DNA of 64,000 nt, from positions 7,681,001 through 7,745,000 of the forward strand of contig NC_017249.1 in the NCBI RefSeq assembly GCF_000284375.1, in the 5' to 3' direction. Under the pieces are notes generated by a model. The model was not told the DNA's origin and did not search any database. It was given only the letters and a program-made list of their open reading frames with translations. A program made the position numbers and the translations under genes. The stretch is from Bradyrhizobium japonicum USDA 6 (lineage in GTDB: Bacteria; Pseudomonadota; Alphaproteobacteria; Rhizobiales; Xanthobacteraceae). Position 1 is the first letter of the stretch. Each line of letters begins with the position of its first letter. Positions 27,521-36,288 of this stretch are shown piece by piece.

Positions 27521-28975
27521 CTAACCTGCCGAGGAAACATTCGCCTGTATCGACGGAACCGATCCGCCGAGCAGCGACTGCATGCTGTTCCAGATACGAC
27601 GCCTGAATATCACGTAGCTGCCAAGCACGATCAGCGCATAGACGCCCGTCGCCAGCAGCCAATGTGACAGGCTTGCGACGTCTCCCTTCGTGGCGACGAG
27701 CGCACACAATGCACCGAGCGCGGTGGCGACGGTGGCCGGCATCAGGGCGCCCAACAAAGAAGCATAGGGGATCGCGCAGTTGCGGGCGCCAATCATCAGC
27801 ATCAGGACGCAAACGAGGATCGATACGATCAGGTACACGACCGCCACGGCCGTGAGCCCGAACGGCAACGCCACGACAAAGGCAAGGATCATGCTGGCAC
27901 TGTTTGCGGTGCTCACCCAGAACTGGAGCCGGGCCTTGTTGTGAGCCAGCAGAATCGGCCCGGCATAGGCCGCAATCGACTGCGCCGCGCCTGCGGGCGC
28001 GAGGATAGCAATCAGCGGCAGGACTTCCTGCCAATGCGCCGAGAGGAACGTCGCAACGGGATATTTCAGCCCGAACGTCAGGTAGATCATTGCCGGGAAT
28101 GTGATCATCGCGGTCATGCCAAGCACCGCGCAGATCGCCGCCCTGCGCCGCTCCTGTTCCCGCTCGCCGTGCATCCGGCTCAGGGTGGCCATCAGAACGC
28201 CGCCGCCCGGCCACGACAGGATCATCAGCGGAAGCGTCATGAACTGGAAGGCGAGACCGAACAGGCCGACCGCCGCCGCGCCGAGCTTGGCGCCGATCAT
28301 GAGATTGCCGACGTTGCGCGCAGTGAAGTTGAGGACGTTCGAGGCCAGCACCCAACCGCCGAACGACAGCATCAGGGCGACGCCGCGCCATTTGAAGCAC
28401 AGTTGGATGTGGCGCCTGGTGTTCACATAGAAGGCGACGGCGCGCACCGCCTGCATCAGGACATAGTATGCGATCAGCGCCCAGATTCCCCATCCGAGCA
28501 GGGCTCCGGCCACGCCCACCGTCGCGGAAGCCAGAGCCGCGCCGGCTTCGATCAAGGCGATGGTCTGATATTGCAGGGAGCGCTCCAGGACCGCGCGCGG
28601 CCCCATCGCGGAAATGGACAAGACGACCGAACCGGACAGAGCAGCCAGCACGGACGGCAGCCCCTGCATGTCGACGGCAGCCCCCAGCGGTTTCGAGGCG
28701 GCGGCCAGCACCAGGGCACAACCAATCCCGATCGCGACCATCAGAGTCGTCGCCGCGCCGGCTTCCTCCCTGGTGAGCGACGTCCGCTGGATCATCGCGC
28801 TCGACAGACCAAGGTCGGTCAGCATGGAGATGAAGGCGATGAACGGCAGCGAAAACGCCACGAGCCCGAATTCCGTGGGCGTCACGAAATAGGTGATCAG
28901 CAGCGTGATGAGGAACTGAACGGCCGACTTCACGACGTTCACGCTCGACATCGAGAGCAGATTCTTGATGATCAT
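27521..28975 (-). CDS. Wzx-like lipopolysaccharide/exopolysaccharide flippase (PST family), second copy
   Basis: 484 residues starting MIIKNLLSMSSVNVVKSAVQF, with GAGAG five bases before the ATG. It has about 12-14 hydrophobic segments. FVTPTEFGLVAFSLPF and FISMLTDLGLSSAMIQR are typical of the WzxC/AmsL polysaccharide transporters, so this is a more orthodox member than the one at 18048. It would translocate the undecaprenyl-linked oligosaccharide. It is in a tight run with two acyltransferases, a polymerase-like gene and an acetyltransferase. Confidence 0.87.
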   Translation of the reverse strand: MIIKNLLSMSSVNVVKSAVQFLITLLITYFVTPTEFGLVAFSLPFIAFISMLTDLGLSSAMIQRTSLTREEAGAATTLMVAIGIGCALVLAAASKPLGAAVDMQGLPSVLAALSGSVVLSISAMGPRAVLERSLQYQTIALIEAGAALASATVGVAGALLGWGIWALIAYYVLMQAVRAVAFYVNTRRHIQLCFKWRGVALMLSFGGWVLASNVLNFTARNVGNLMIGAKLGAAAVGLFGLAFQFMTLPLMILSWPGGGVLMATLSRMHGEREQERRRAAICAVLGMTAMITFPAMIYLTFGLKYPVATFLSAHWQEVLPLIAILAPAGAAQSIAAYAGPILLAHNKARLQFWVSTANSASMILAFVVALPFGLTAVAVVYLIVSILVCVLMLMIGARNCAIPYASLLGALMPATVATALGALCALVATKGDVASLSHWLLATGVYALIVLGSYVIFRRRIWNSMQSLLGGSVPSIQANVSSAG

Positions 28976-29023
28976 GACGTCTCTCGTACGTGATCGGGCT
29001 GAAACGATTGCGAAGGGACGCGC

Positions 29024-30076
29024 TCAGGCGACATAGCGAGCTTCACGGCGCACTCCGAACAACAGGCCCCGCAGCGCCGGATCGAGCAAGCGGCGGAGTC
29101 TCACTTCGATCAGCTCGTAACTGACCGTTCCCGCTATCAGTGCGGCAATCAGGCCGAGGCCCGCGAACCCGGCCCAGAGGAGCCAGAGATTGACGCCATG
29201 CGCGGCCAGCTTCACTCCGATGACCTGCAACGGAAATAACGCAAAAGGATGGACCAAATAGAGGCTGTAGCTGATCTTTCCGAGGAACTGCAGGAATCTG
29301 CCGCTCAAAGCGGCGGCAATTCCGGAGTCCGGAGCAAGGACCATTCCAAACAGCAGCGCGCCCGGCAGCAGCCCGACCAGCGGATGCGCATATTCGATCG
29401 ACACGTACATCGCGATCCCGCAAAGGACGCCCGCCAGCAATCCGGGCCAGCCGACGACGCGGATCCGCAAATCGATCAGGCTGAACAACAGCCCGACCAG
29501 AAAGAACGCGGCGATCGGCCGAAAGGCGATGCCCGCGAGACCGAGCAGGATGAACGGCGCCGCCAGCAGCCAGTTCCTTCGCTGCACCAACATCACGAAG
29601 ATCACCGCGAACAGAATGTAGAACGCCCATTCGTAGCTCAGTGTCCACGCATTCTGCTGGCCGATCGGCAATCCCAGCGCGTCCGGCAGGAACGCCAGAT
29701 TGACGAAGAACAGCTTGAGATAGGTCGGCAGATCGATCCCCTTGAAGAACTTGTAGCCAACCAGGGGGCCTGCCGTGAACAGGATCAGGTGCAGGATGAC
29801 GAACACGGGCAGGATTCGCAGGGCGCGATCGAGAAAGAACTTCCCGACGCTGCGGTGACGCATCAGGCTCGCCGGAATCAGGAAGCCGCTGATCATGAAG
29901 AACAGCTCGACCCCGTGCCCGCCCATGTTGACCGTCGCTTCCAGCCACGGCCAGATCGGAGGCAGGAAGCCCGCCAGAAGCGGCATGTCCTGAAGATGGA
30001 CGATCAGCACGGTGAGCGCGGCGACGCCGCGCAGCCCCTGAATCGCCTCCACGAAATTCTTGCTGTCTGCGCTCAC
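29024..30076 (-). CDS. OafA-type membrane O-acyltransferase
   Basis: 350 residues from a GTG. Conserved features: LRGVAALTVLIVHLQD with the catalytic-type His, FFLDRALRILPVF (the RxxRIxP motif) and WTLSYEWAFYILF. About ten membrane segments. Expected to O-acylate the polymer or its repeat unit using a cytoplasmic acyl donor. It lies 48 bases upstream of the flippase gene on the same strand and 88 bases after the polymerase-like gene. Confidence 0.87.
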   Translation of the reverse strand: MSADSKNFVEAIQGLRGVAALTVLIVHLQDMPLLAGFLPPIWPWLEATVNMGGHGVELFFMISGFLIPASLMRHRSVGKFFLDRALRILPVFVILHLILFTAGPLVGYKFFKGIDLPTYLKLFFVNLAFLPDALGLPIGQQNAWTLSYEWAFYILFAVIFVMLVQRRNWLLAAPFILLGLAGIAFRPIAAFFLVGLLFSLIDLRIRVVGWPGLLAGVLCGIAMYVSIEYAHPLVGLLPGALLFGMVLAPDSGIAAALSGRFLQFLGKISYSLYLVHPFALFPLQVIGVKLAAHGVNLWLLWAGFAGLGLIAALIAGTVSYELIEVRLRRLLDPALRGLLFGVRREARYVA

Positions 30077-30164
30077 CGCCGCGATCCGATATCAAGATGA
30101 AGGAAGGTTGCGGACCAGAGCCCGTGCTGCGCATTGCAGCTCATTGCATGCGGCAACATCGCGA

Positions 30165-31517
30165 TCATGCCGGCCGCGAAACCAGATCGTCGACGTCAGG
30201 CGCGAGCGGCGCCGCGTCCGCGACGGACTCGTCGCGTCTCTCTCGGGCGAAGACTTCGCTGAAGGCGACGCCGAGCATGATCAGGCCGCTTGCCGGACCA
30301 TAGGCCAGAACCGTGATGGTGAAGAGATTCATGGCCACCGCGAAAGACAGCTTGTAGATGTCCCTGGTCCTTGCGACCGCGAGGATGACCATGACCATGA
30401 ACAACACGAAGATCGGCCCGAACATCAGGTAGGTGCCGAGGTAGAAATTATCCACCGGAACGTAATAGCTGAGCTTGTTCGAGAACAGCAGCTGCGGATA
30501 GTTGAAGCAACCGAGGCCGCAACCGACGAAGAAGCCGACCGGCATGAGATCGGCCATGTAGACGAACGGCAACTGCCAGCTGTTGTTGACGCGGTCCTGC
30601 AGGCTGAACAGACCGCGCGACATGCTGACAAGCCCGTTGCCGGAGAACAGCGCGATCAGCACCGCAGGCACGAGGATCGACAGGAACGACAGCAGCGCCA
30701 TGCGCCGGAGCATGGGAAACTTCTCACGCTCGGGAACGAGGCGAACGATGATCAGGCAAGCGATGTAGATCACCATCACGCCGAGCGACGTCTTGTTCGT
30801 GGTCAATTTGATGGCGTAGAGACCGATCGGGGCCCAGAACAGGCACCACAGCAGGCTCCGGCGCACCGAGCTGATCGTGAACGAAATGAACACGAAGAAT
30901 GCGGCCATCGTGCTGTCGGCGGCCAGCCCCGCCAGGCGCGTCTCGGACGCCGACCACCACAGCCGCGTCGCCTGCCGCGTCGTGCCGAAAGTCTCGTACG
31001 CATATCCCACCCAGGGCAACTGCATGCGGGACGACAATATGATCCCGACGATCGTCAGGTAGAAGATCGGGTGAAGCCACCGCAGCAGTCGATCGTAGTC
31101 GCCGAAATTGCGCCCGCAGAAGCAGAAGCCGACGAACACCGGCGCGATCATCTTGAACGACGACATCATGCCGCTGAAATATCCCAGGAACACGTATCCG
31201 AGGTAAAGCGCAAAGCAGATGTAGAACAGCGTGAGGATCGCGACGATGTTACGTCCCATCAGGACGTAGCGCTGCACGAAGGCAAAAATGCAGACCAGCG
31301 CGAAAATGTCAGGCAGGAACCATAGCGGGCTGATCTTGAGAACGGCCAGATAATAGCGCAGCGCGCCTGCGAGCGCATCGCGGTAGAAATAGAGCAAGAG
31401 CGCGATTGCCTCGAGACTGAAGAATGCACTGCCCTCCTGCTGGTGATGCCGGGGCAAGGCCACCGGATCGACCATGCGCCAGTCCGACCTCGGTAGAGCC
31501 GAAGAGCTGCTGGACAT
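30165..31517 (-). CDS. Wzy-like polysaccharide polymerase (polytopic membrane protein)
   Basis: 450 residues from ATG 31517, where GGAG lies eight bases upstream; the frame stays open to 32048 but that part is antisense-like sequence inside the neighbouring gene. Ten or more hydrophobic segments, with TTNKTSLGVMVIY, GFFVGCGLGCFNYPQ and PVDNFYLGTYLMFGP, which resemble the G.G..NF and DN..L motifs of Wzy/ligase proteins. It starts five bases after the acyltransferase stop, so the two are coupled. Proposed role: polymerising flipped repeat units in the periplasm. Confidence 0.72.
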   Translation of the reverse strand: MSSSSSALPRSDWRMVDPVALPRHHQQEGSAFFSLEAIALLLYFYRDALAGALRYYLAVLKISPLWFLPDIFALVCIFAFVQRYVLMGRNIVAILTLFYICFALYLGYVFLGYFSGMMSSFKMIAPVFVGFCFCGRNFGDYDRLLRWLHPIFYLTIVGIILSSRMQLPWVGYAYETFGTTRQATRLWWSASETRLAGLAADSTMAAFFVFISFTISSVRRSLLWCLFWAPIGLYAIKLTTNKTSLGVMVIYIACLIIVRLVPEREKFPMLRRMALLSFLSILVPAVLIALFSGNGLVSMSRGLFSLQDRVNNSWQLPFVYMADLMPVGFFVGCGLGCFNYPQLLFSNKLSYYVPVDNFYLGTYLMFGPIFVLFMVMVILAVARTRDIYKLSFAVAMNLFTITVLAYGPASGLIMLGVAFSEVFARERRDESVADAAPLAPDVDDLVSRPA

Positions 31518-31522
31518 GCCCG

Positions 31523-32713
31523 CTACTCCGCCGCGGCCACAGCGGGAACGGCGCGGCGATTGAAAAGCCGAAGCACGAACCGCGACCCCGGCATCTCGAC
31601 CCAGAGGTAGGTGAGGTTGGAGAGCACGAGCACGGCGGCCACGAAGACGGCGAGCAGCAGCGAGGCTGCCAGTCCGGGAAGAATGTTGTCCACGATTTGC
31701 AGGCGCCCGGTGCCCACGCCACGCGCGAAGTACTGGATGAGGACAAGTATCAGCGCATGCGTCATGTAGATCGAATAGGAGCGCTTGCCCAGCCAGACCA
31801 GCGGACGGACGGACAGCAGCTTCGGCAGGAGCCGCTCCGGAAACGCCATCAGCGAGCCCAGCAGGGCGCCGAAAACGATCGGCGCCACGAAGCTGAGCCG
31901 TTCGTCGAAGCCGACGATCGAAACCAGCACGATGGCGACGACGGCCGCGCCGATCTGGCAGGCCGACTGAACGAAGGGGCTCACTGAACGACCTTTTCCC
32001 GAGACGAAACGAAGCGTGAGCACGCCGACGAAGAAGCCCAGGAAGCATCGGGTGAAGGCGTTGGTCTGGAAATCGAGCGTTTCATTCTTGAGCACGAAGA
32101 TAATGAGAGCCGCGCCCATCACGGCCAGCACCGCGCTGAAAGCGTAGACGAGCTTGATGTAGCCAAGGCGCTGCGACAGGATGACGACGGCGCCAAACAC
32201 GAGATAGGTGTAGAACTCCGCACTGATACTCCAGCTCGGGCCGTTCCAGCTCAGATAGTCGAGCACGCCCATAGCATGGAGCAAGAACACATTCGCGACA
32301 AACGAGTACACATTGTTAACCTGGAGATCCGCCGTCTCATTGGTCGAGAAGTGCAGCAGGTCCAGTTCGGTGAGCGTGAGCCGCATCAGGCGAAACGCCA
32401 GAAACGCGAACAGCATGACGATGTGCAGCGGATAGATGCGCGCGATACGGCGCAAGGTGAAGGTTTTGAAGTCGAACTCGCTGAACTCCGACTGCACGTA
32501 GCTCATCGAGATCACGATGCCGCTCAACACGAAGAACAAGTCGACGAAGAGCCAGGAATTGTGAAAAAACGCGACGTCGATCCAGGCGCGATGAGGCAGC
32601 GCAGCGGCGAGCGGATCCGATCCGACGAAGTGATGGACGACCACGCAGAGGGCGGCGAGGCCACGAACGCTGTCCAGCGGAACGTAGTGCGCCTTTGTTT
32701 GATGAGCTAGCAC
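31523..32713 (-). CDS. OafA-type membrane O-acyltransferase
   Basis: 396 residues from GTG 32713 (MLAHQTKAHYVPLDSVRGLAA when read with initiator Met). Family motifs: LAALCVVVHHFVG, TLRRIARIYPLHI and PSWSISAEFYTYL. About ten membrane segments. First gene of the minus-strand run running to 26063: acyltransferase, polymerase, acyltransferase, flippase, acetyltransferase, methyltransferase. That grouping suggests this block decorates, flips and polymerises one repeat unit. Confidence 0.86.
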   Translation of the reverse strand: MLAHQTKAHYVPLDSVRGLAALCVVVHHFVGSDPLAAALPHRAWIDVAFFHNSWLFVDLFFVLSGIVISMSYVQSEFSEFDFKTFTLRRIARIYPLHIVMLFAFLAFRLMRLTLTELDLLHFSTNETADLQVNNVYSFVANVFLLHAMGVLDYLSWNGPSWSISAEFYTYLVFGAVVILSQRLGYIKLVYAFSAVLAVMGAALIIFVLKNETLDFQTNAFTRCFLGFFVGVLTLRFVSGKGRSVSPFVQSACQIGAAVVAIVLVSIVGFDERLSFVAPIVFGALLGSLMAFPERLLPKLLSVRPLVWLGKRSYSIYMTHALILVLIQYFARGVGTGRLQIVDNILPGLAASLLLAVFVAAVLVLSNLTYLWVEMPGSRFVLRLFNRRAVPAVAAAE

Positions 32714-33078
32714 TTGATAGAGGCTCTACGATTCGACCAAAGCGAAATGCTGCGGTGCAATATAATGCCTCCACCGGGTGGTTTATTCAACTGAAAAGAG
32801 CCGCGAAGCGCCGATCTCGACCAGAACAGTGCACGACAGATGCGGCAGCAAGACGCCGGCCGGCATCTTTGCTCCGACGACATGCTCATAAACTTCAATT
32901 CAGCTTTCGTGAGGCAACGGGCATTGCGTCTGGAACAGATCAGGGCTGCACGCGCGAACCGCTGCGGTCTTGTTTGCGATGTTGCGAATGGCCATCAACG
33001 ACTCAGCCTCGCATTAACTTGATCTCGCGCGAAGTTCTGGTAGCTCCATCGCGGCTGAGCTGAACGACAGAGGGGCCT
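32714..33078. other. Divergent intergenic region
   Basis: About 365 bases between the acyltransferase (minus) and the ligase-like gene (plus). Nothing coding stands out, and no strong hairpin or clear promoter boxes were found. Confidence 0.4.
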
Positions 33079-34464
33079 TTGGGCGCGATATCGCGATTTT
33101 TCGCCACAGCCGTGTTTGTGCTGGCGCCACTTCCGCTCGGATCCCTCGACCTCGCGTGGATTTGCTTCTGGAATTTTCTGCTCGTCTGCAGCCTGCTGAC
33201 CGCCGATCTTTCGGCCGTGAGCCGTCGCAATGCCATGCTGCTCATTCCATTGGCAGTGGCGATCGCCGCGGTGGGTGTCATCGTGGCGTTGCAAACGTGG
33301 AGCGATCCGTCCAGCGAATCGGCCGCGGTCTGGGAACTGCCGCGGCATTTTTTCGGCCTCGTACTGCCTGACCGTCTCTCGGTCACCGCGCGCGGAACGT
33401 GGCTGGCGTTCGGATCGGTCTTGCTGCTGTCGCTCGCCTTCACGCGCGCCGTCATTCTCGCAAGCGACGCGGGAGCCGCACGCTCGCTGCTACGCATACT
33501 GGCATGGGCGGGTTGCCTGTATGCATTGTACGGAATTCTGGCGGAGCTGATCGCGCCGGACATGGTGCTGTTCAGGCAGAAAGAAGCCTATCTGGGCTTT
33601 GCCACGGGGACCTTCGTCAATCGAAACACGGCGGCGACGTTCTGGGGCAGCTGCGCCCTGCTGTTTCTGGTGCCGCTTCTGCGCACCATGCACCGCCAGG
33701 AAGGCGGGCCGCCGGAACAACCGGATTGGCGGTCGCAGCTCGAGCAAATCCTCTCCGCGCCGGTGGCGCTCGGCGCGGGATTCGCGATCTGCACGATCGC
33801 GCTTGCCATGACCGGATCGCGCGCGGGTCTGCTGCTGTCGGTCGGCACGTTCGTGCTGGCCATCATCCTTTATCTCGTGCCGCTCGAGCTCGGCAGATCG
33901 CGGAAGTGGCTGGTCCTCGGCGGCTCAGCGGCAGCAGGGCTCGTGCTCCTGCAGCTCGTAGGCGGCCTCGTGGCGGGGCGAATCGTCGAACACGGGCTGA
34001 TCGATCCGCAGCGGCTTGCCGCCTACCAGGCGTCATTAGGGATCATCGCCGATCATCGGCTGCTCGGTGTCGGGCTCGGCAATTTCGAAGCTGTTTTTCC
34101 CGCCATCAGACCCGCAACGCTCGGCAGTCTCGGCATCTGGGACCGCGCTCACAGCACGCCGCTGGAAATTGCCGTTGAATTAGGCATTCCCGCCTTCGCC
34201 GTCATCGCGCTGGCCTGCCTCTGGTATCTTTACCATCTGTTTACCGGAAGCTTGCGCCGAAAGCGCGACCGCTACATACCCGTGATCGGCGCCAGCGTCG
34301 CTGTATTGGGAGTTGCACATAGCTGCATCGATTTCTCGTTGCAAATCCCCGGTTACGGCGTGTTTTTCGCAGCCATCGTCGGGTGCGGCCTCGCGCAATC
34401 GCTACCATCACAGATGCGAAAAGAACGTGGCAAATCCGTGCAAGTCGAGCTAAAGTCAAATTAA
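33079..34464 (+). CDS. O-antigen ligase/polymerase family membrane protein (Wzy_C)
   Basis: 461 residues if started at TTG 33079; the purine-rich GAGGGG before it is very close, so the start is uncertain. About 11 membrane segments and a large periplasmic loop. Family motifs in order: TGTFVNRNTAATFWG, MTGSRAGLLLS, DHRLLGVGLGNFEAVFP and WDRAHSTPLEIAVELG. These match the Wzy_C/WaaL superfamily better than the protein at 30165 does. It either polymerises repeat units or ligates the polymer to an acceptor. It is the first of a plus-strand run leading to the Wzc gene. Confidence 0.82.
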   Translation: MGAISRFFATAVFVLAPLPLGSLDLAWICFWNFLLVCSLLTADLSAVSRRNAMLLIPLAVAIAAVGVIVALQTWSDPSSESAAVWELPRHFFGLVLPDRLSVTARGTWLAFGSVLLLSLAFTRAVILASDAGAARSLLRILAWAGCLYALYGILAELIAPDMVLFRQKEAYLGFATGTFVNRNTAATFWGSCALLFLVPLLRTMHRQEGGPPEQPDWRSQLEQILSAPVALGAGFAICTIALAMTGSRAGLLLSVGTFVLAIILYLVPLELGRSRKWLVLGGSAAAGLVLLQLVGGLVAGRIVEHGLIDPQRLAAYQASLGIIADHRLLGVGLGNFEAVFPAIRPATLGSLGIWDRAHSTPLEIAVELGIPAFAVIALACLWYLYHLFTGSLRRKRDRYIPVIGASVAVLGVAHSCIDFSLQIPGYGVFFAAIVGCGLAQSLPSQMRKERGKSVQVELKSN

Positions 34465-34490
34465 TTGAAGTTTAAAGTCAAATTGATTGA
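34451..34490. repeat. Two 18-bp direct repeats, 22-bp period, with TCAA-N5-TTGA cores
   Basis: TAAAGTCAAATTAATTGA (34451-34468) and TAAAGTCAAATTGATTGA (34473-34490) differ at one base. They span the ligase stop codon and run up to the ATG of the next gene. Each contains TCAA and TTGA separated by five bases. Confidence 0.6.
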
Positions 34491-35152
34491 TGAAATGGGC
34501 AGGGGCTATGAGCTGCAATTCTGGTAGGCGCTTCACCGTGATCGTCGGAGCGCTGGCACTTTTCGCCGGAATGCCGGCTGCATTCGGCGCAACGGGCGTC
34601 AGCTCGGGCTGCGTTGCCAACACCGGCGTTGTTTCAGCCGAGCGCGCCACCGACTTTCTGGCCAATCCGGGCGGACTGCTGGACCAGTTCAAGGACGGTC
34701 AAGGCGGCCTCGCCTCGGCTGTGCGCGACCTGCTGACCGCACGTCCCGAGACGGTCGATGGCATTGCCTCGTTGGCGAAGGCCAGCAGCGCCGATCAAAG
34801 CCGCGCCATTGGCGCCGGCCTCGGCACCGCCGCTTCGGTCTGCGTCCTGTCGCAGCCCGGCGTTGCCCAGCTGATCCAGGAGGCGGTTCTCAAGACCGAG
34901 AATCCCGACCTGATCCAATCGTTCACCAGCATCACCGGCGATATCCCGACCGAAGCGACTAACGGCGCCGATCCGACGGGCGAGACCACAGCCGGCGGCG
35001 GACCTGGTTCGACCGCGGCGGAGGCACGTGGTGGCGCAGCAACCTCGACCCAACCCACGGTCGTGAATCAGAGCGGGCCCGGTCCGGCGTCACAGACGCT
35101 GTTTGCGGCGACATCGACCGCCGTTCTGACCTCGGTAAGCCCGTCGCGCTGA
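34490..35152 (+). CDS. Secreted protein of unknown function (paralogue of 36289 gene)
   Basis: 220 residues from ATG 34490; ATG 34508 (MSCNSGRRF), with GGGG just upstream, is also possible. A signal peptide ends near FGATG. The body has FLANPGGLLDQF, VRDLLTARPETVD and SSADQSRAIGAGLGTAASVC, followed by a low-complexity Ala/Gly/Thr/Pro tail. Residues 45-130 align by eye with the protein at 36289 (FVSDPSVLLRQ, EASQADRVAIGAGL), so the two are paralogues. The pair flanks the BTLCP gene and precedes the Wzc gene. Periplasmic or exported; no family recognised. Confidence 0.7.
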   Translation: MKWAGAMSCNSGRRFTVIVGALALFAGMPAAFGATGVSSGCVANTGVVSAERATDFLANPGGLLDQFKDGQGGLASAVRDLLTARPETVDGIASLAKASSADQSRAIGAGLGTAASVCVLSQPGVAQLIQEAVLKTENPDLIQSFTSITGDIPTEATNGADPTGETTAGGGPGSTAAEARGGAATSTQPTVVNQSGPGPASQTLFAATSTAVLTSVSPSR

Positions 35153-35179
35153 CGGCTGGAACCGTTAACCACCCCTCCC

Positions 35180-35201
35180 AGGCCGGTCCCGTGACCGGCC
35201 T
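35180..35201 (+). terminator. Hairpin after the secreted protein gene
   Basis: AGGCCGGTC (35180-35188) and GACCGGCCT (35193-35201): perfect 9-bp stem with a CCGT tetraloop, 28 bases after the stop at 35152, followed by ATTTAGC. A good intrinsic-terminator shape with a weak T-run. Confidence 0.65.
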
Positions 35202-35296
35202 ATTTAGCTACAATTGTAAATTTCCGCGGAACCAAAGCTCAAATCGTTTGTGAGATACCCGTAGCGTCAAAAAAGAAAACGCGAGACGGGGATGTC

Positions 35297-35938
35297 ATGA
35301 GCTGGATTATCAAATCGCTGGTCGCGATCGGGATCGCGTCGACCGGCACCGCCGCCAAGGCCGAGATGTTGAACGACGGTTCGCTCAATCAGGCGAAGGG
35401 CGCGTTCATCCGCGAGTACGACAATGCGCTCGCGCCGCTGCAATTCGTCAAGTTCTGCATGAACAACGACGCCGAATGCGCGAGCGACGCCGCCGACCGG
35501 ACGCTGCCTTCGGGCGACCGGGCGATGAGCATGCTGCGCGAGGTGAACAGCTCGGTGAACGCGTCGATCACACCGATGCAGAAATCGACCAATCCGATGG
35601 TCGCGCGCTGGAGCCTTTCGCCGTCCGCCGGCGATTGCAACGACTACGCGGTCACCAAGCGTCATCAACTGATCGAGATGGGCTGGCCCAAGTCGGCACT
35701 GCGCCTCGCAGTGGTCCTGACCAATGGCGGCCAGGGCCATCTCGTGCTGGTCGCGCGACTGGCCGACGGCGACTTCGTCCTGGACAACCTTTCCGCTTCG
35801 GTGCGCCCCTGGAACGCCGCGGATTACGAGTGGATCTCGATGCAGTCCGGCGGCAATCCGCGCTTCTGGGTCGCGATTGGCGAGCATGGCGAGCGCCTGC
35901 GGGCCACGCGTCTCGCGATGTTGCGGACCTCCGAATAG
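35297..35938 (+). CDS. Transglutaminase-like cysteine peptidase, BTLCP family (LapG-related)
   Basis: 213 residues from ATG 35297, with a GGGGAT-type ribosome site. An N-terminal signal peptide ends near AAKAE. The fold of peptidase family C93 is marked by Cys114 in GDCNDYAVTKR, His148 in GQGHLVLVAR and Asp163 in VLDNL, an intact triad. Relatives include LapG, the periplasmic protease that cleaves large surface adhesins under c-di-GMP control; other members have no known substrate. It sits between two paralogous secreted proteins and upstream of the Wzc gene. Confidence 0.88.
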   Translation: MSWIIKSLVAIGIASTGTAAKAEMLNDGSLNQAKGAFIREYDNALAPLQFVKFCMNNDAECASDAADRTLPSGDRAMSMLREVNSSVNASITPMQKSTNPMVARWSLSPSAGDCNDYAVTKRHQLIEMGWPKSALRLAVVLTNGGQGHLVLVARLADGDFVLDNLSASVRPWNAADYEWISMQSGGNPRFWVAIGEHGERLRATRLAMLRTSE

Positions 35939-35981
35939 ACCGCGCGAAGTTTCGCTTAACCGCTCTCAATCGCAGGTTGCG

Positions 35982-36025
35982 AAAGGCGCGAGGCGATGGT
36001 CTGCCAGACCGTCCCTCGCGCCTTT
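35982..36025 (+). terminator. Long hairpin terminator after the BTLCP gene
   Basis: AAAGGCGCGAGG (35982-35993) pairs perfectly with CCTCGCGCCTTT (36014-36025). Inside, GATGGTCT pairs with AGACCGTC (one G-U) around a GCC loop, so the stem is about 20 bp with one bulged C. The A-tract and T-tract at the ends make it a likely bidirectional terminator, 43 bases after the stop at 35938. Confidence 0.8.
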
Positions 36026-36288
36026 GCCTTGGCATGGTGCTTTGCCTTGCATGGCGCTTGCCTAAAATTCGTGCTTATCGCATACGAGCGCGTGCAATCG
36101 TTCGCCGAATCCGCGCCTGATCGCAGCAAGAATTTCGTTCATGTGAAACGGAGATTGCGGAGCGGGCAAGGATGGCAATTTGGTCCGTACTGGTTTATAT
36201 TTTGCGCCGCACAAGAATTTGACATAGTTTTGGGTCATCAAGGACCTAGGGCCTAAATCCATACGCCATCACTAGTTTGCAACGAGAT
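36026..36288. other. Intergenic region before the second secreted paralogue
   Basis: Together with the terminator this leaves about 350 bases without a gene between 35938 and 36289. No coding signal. It probably holds the promoter for the secreted paralogue and the Wzc gene; no clear boxes were picked. Confidence 0.35.
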
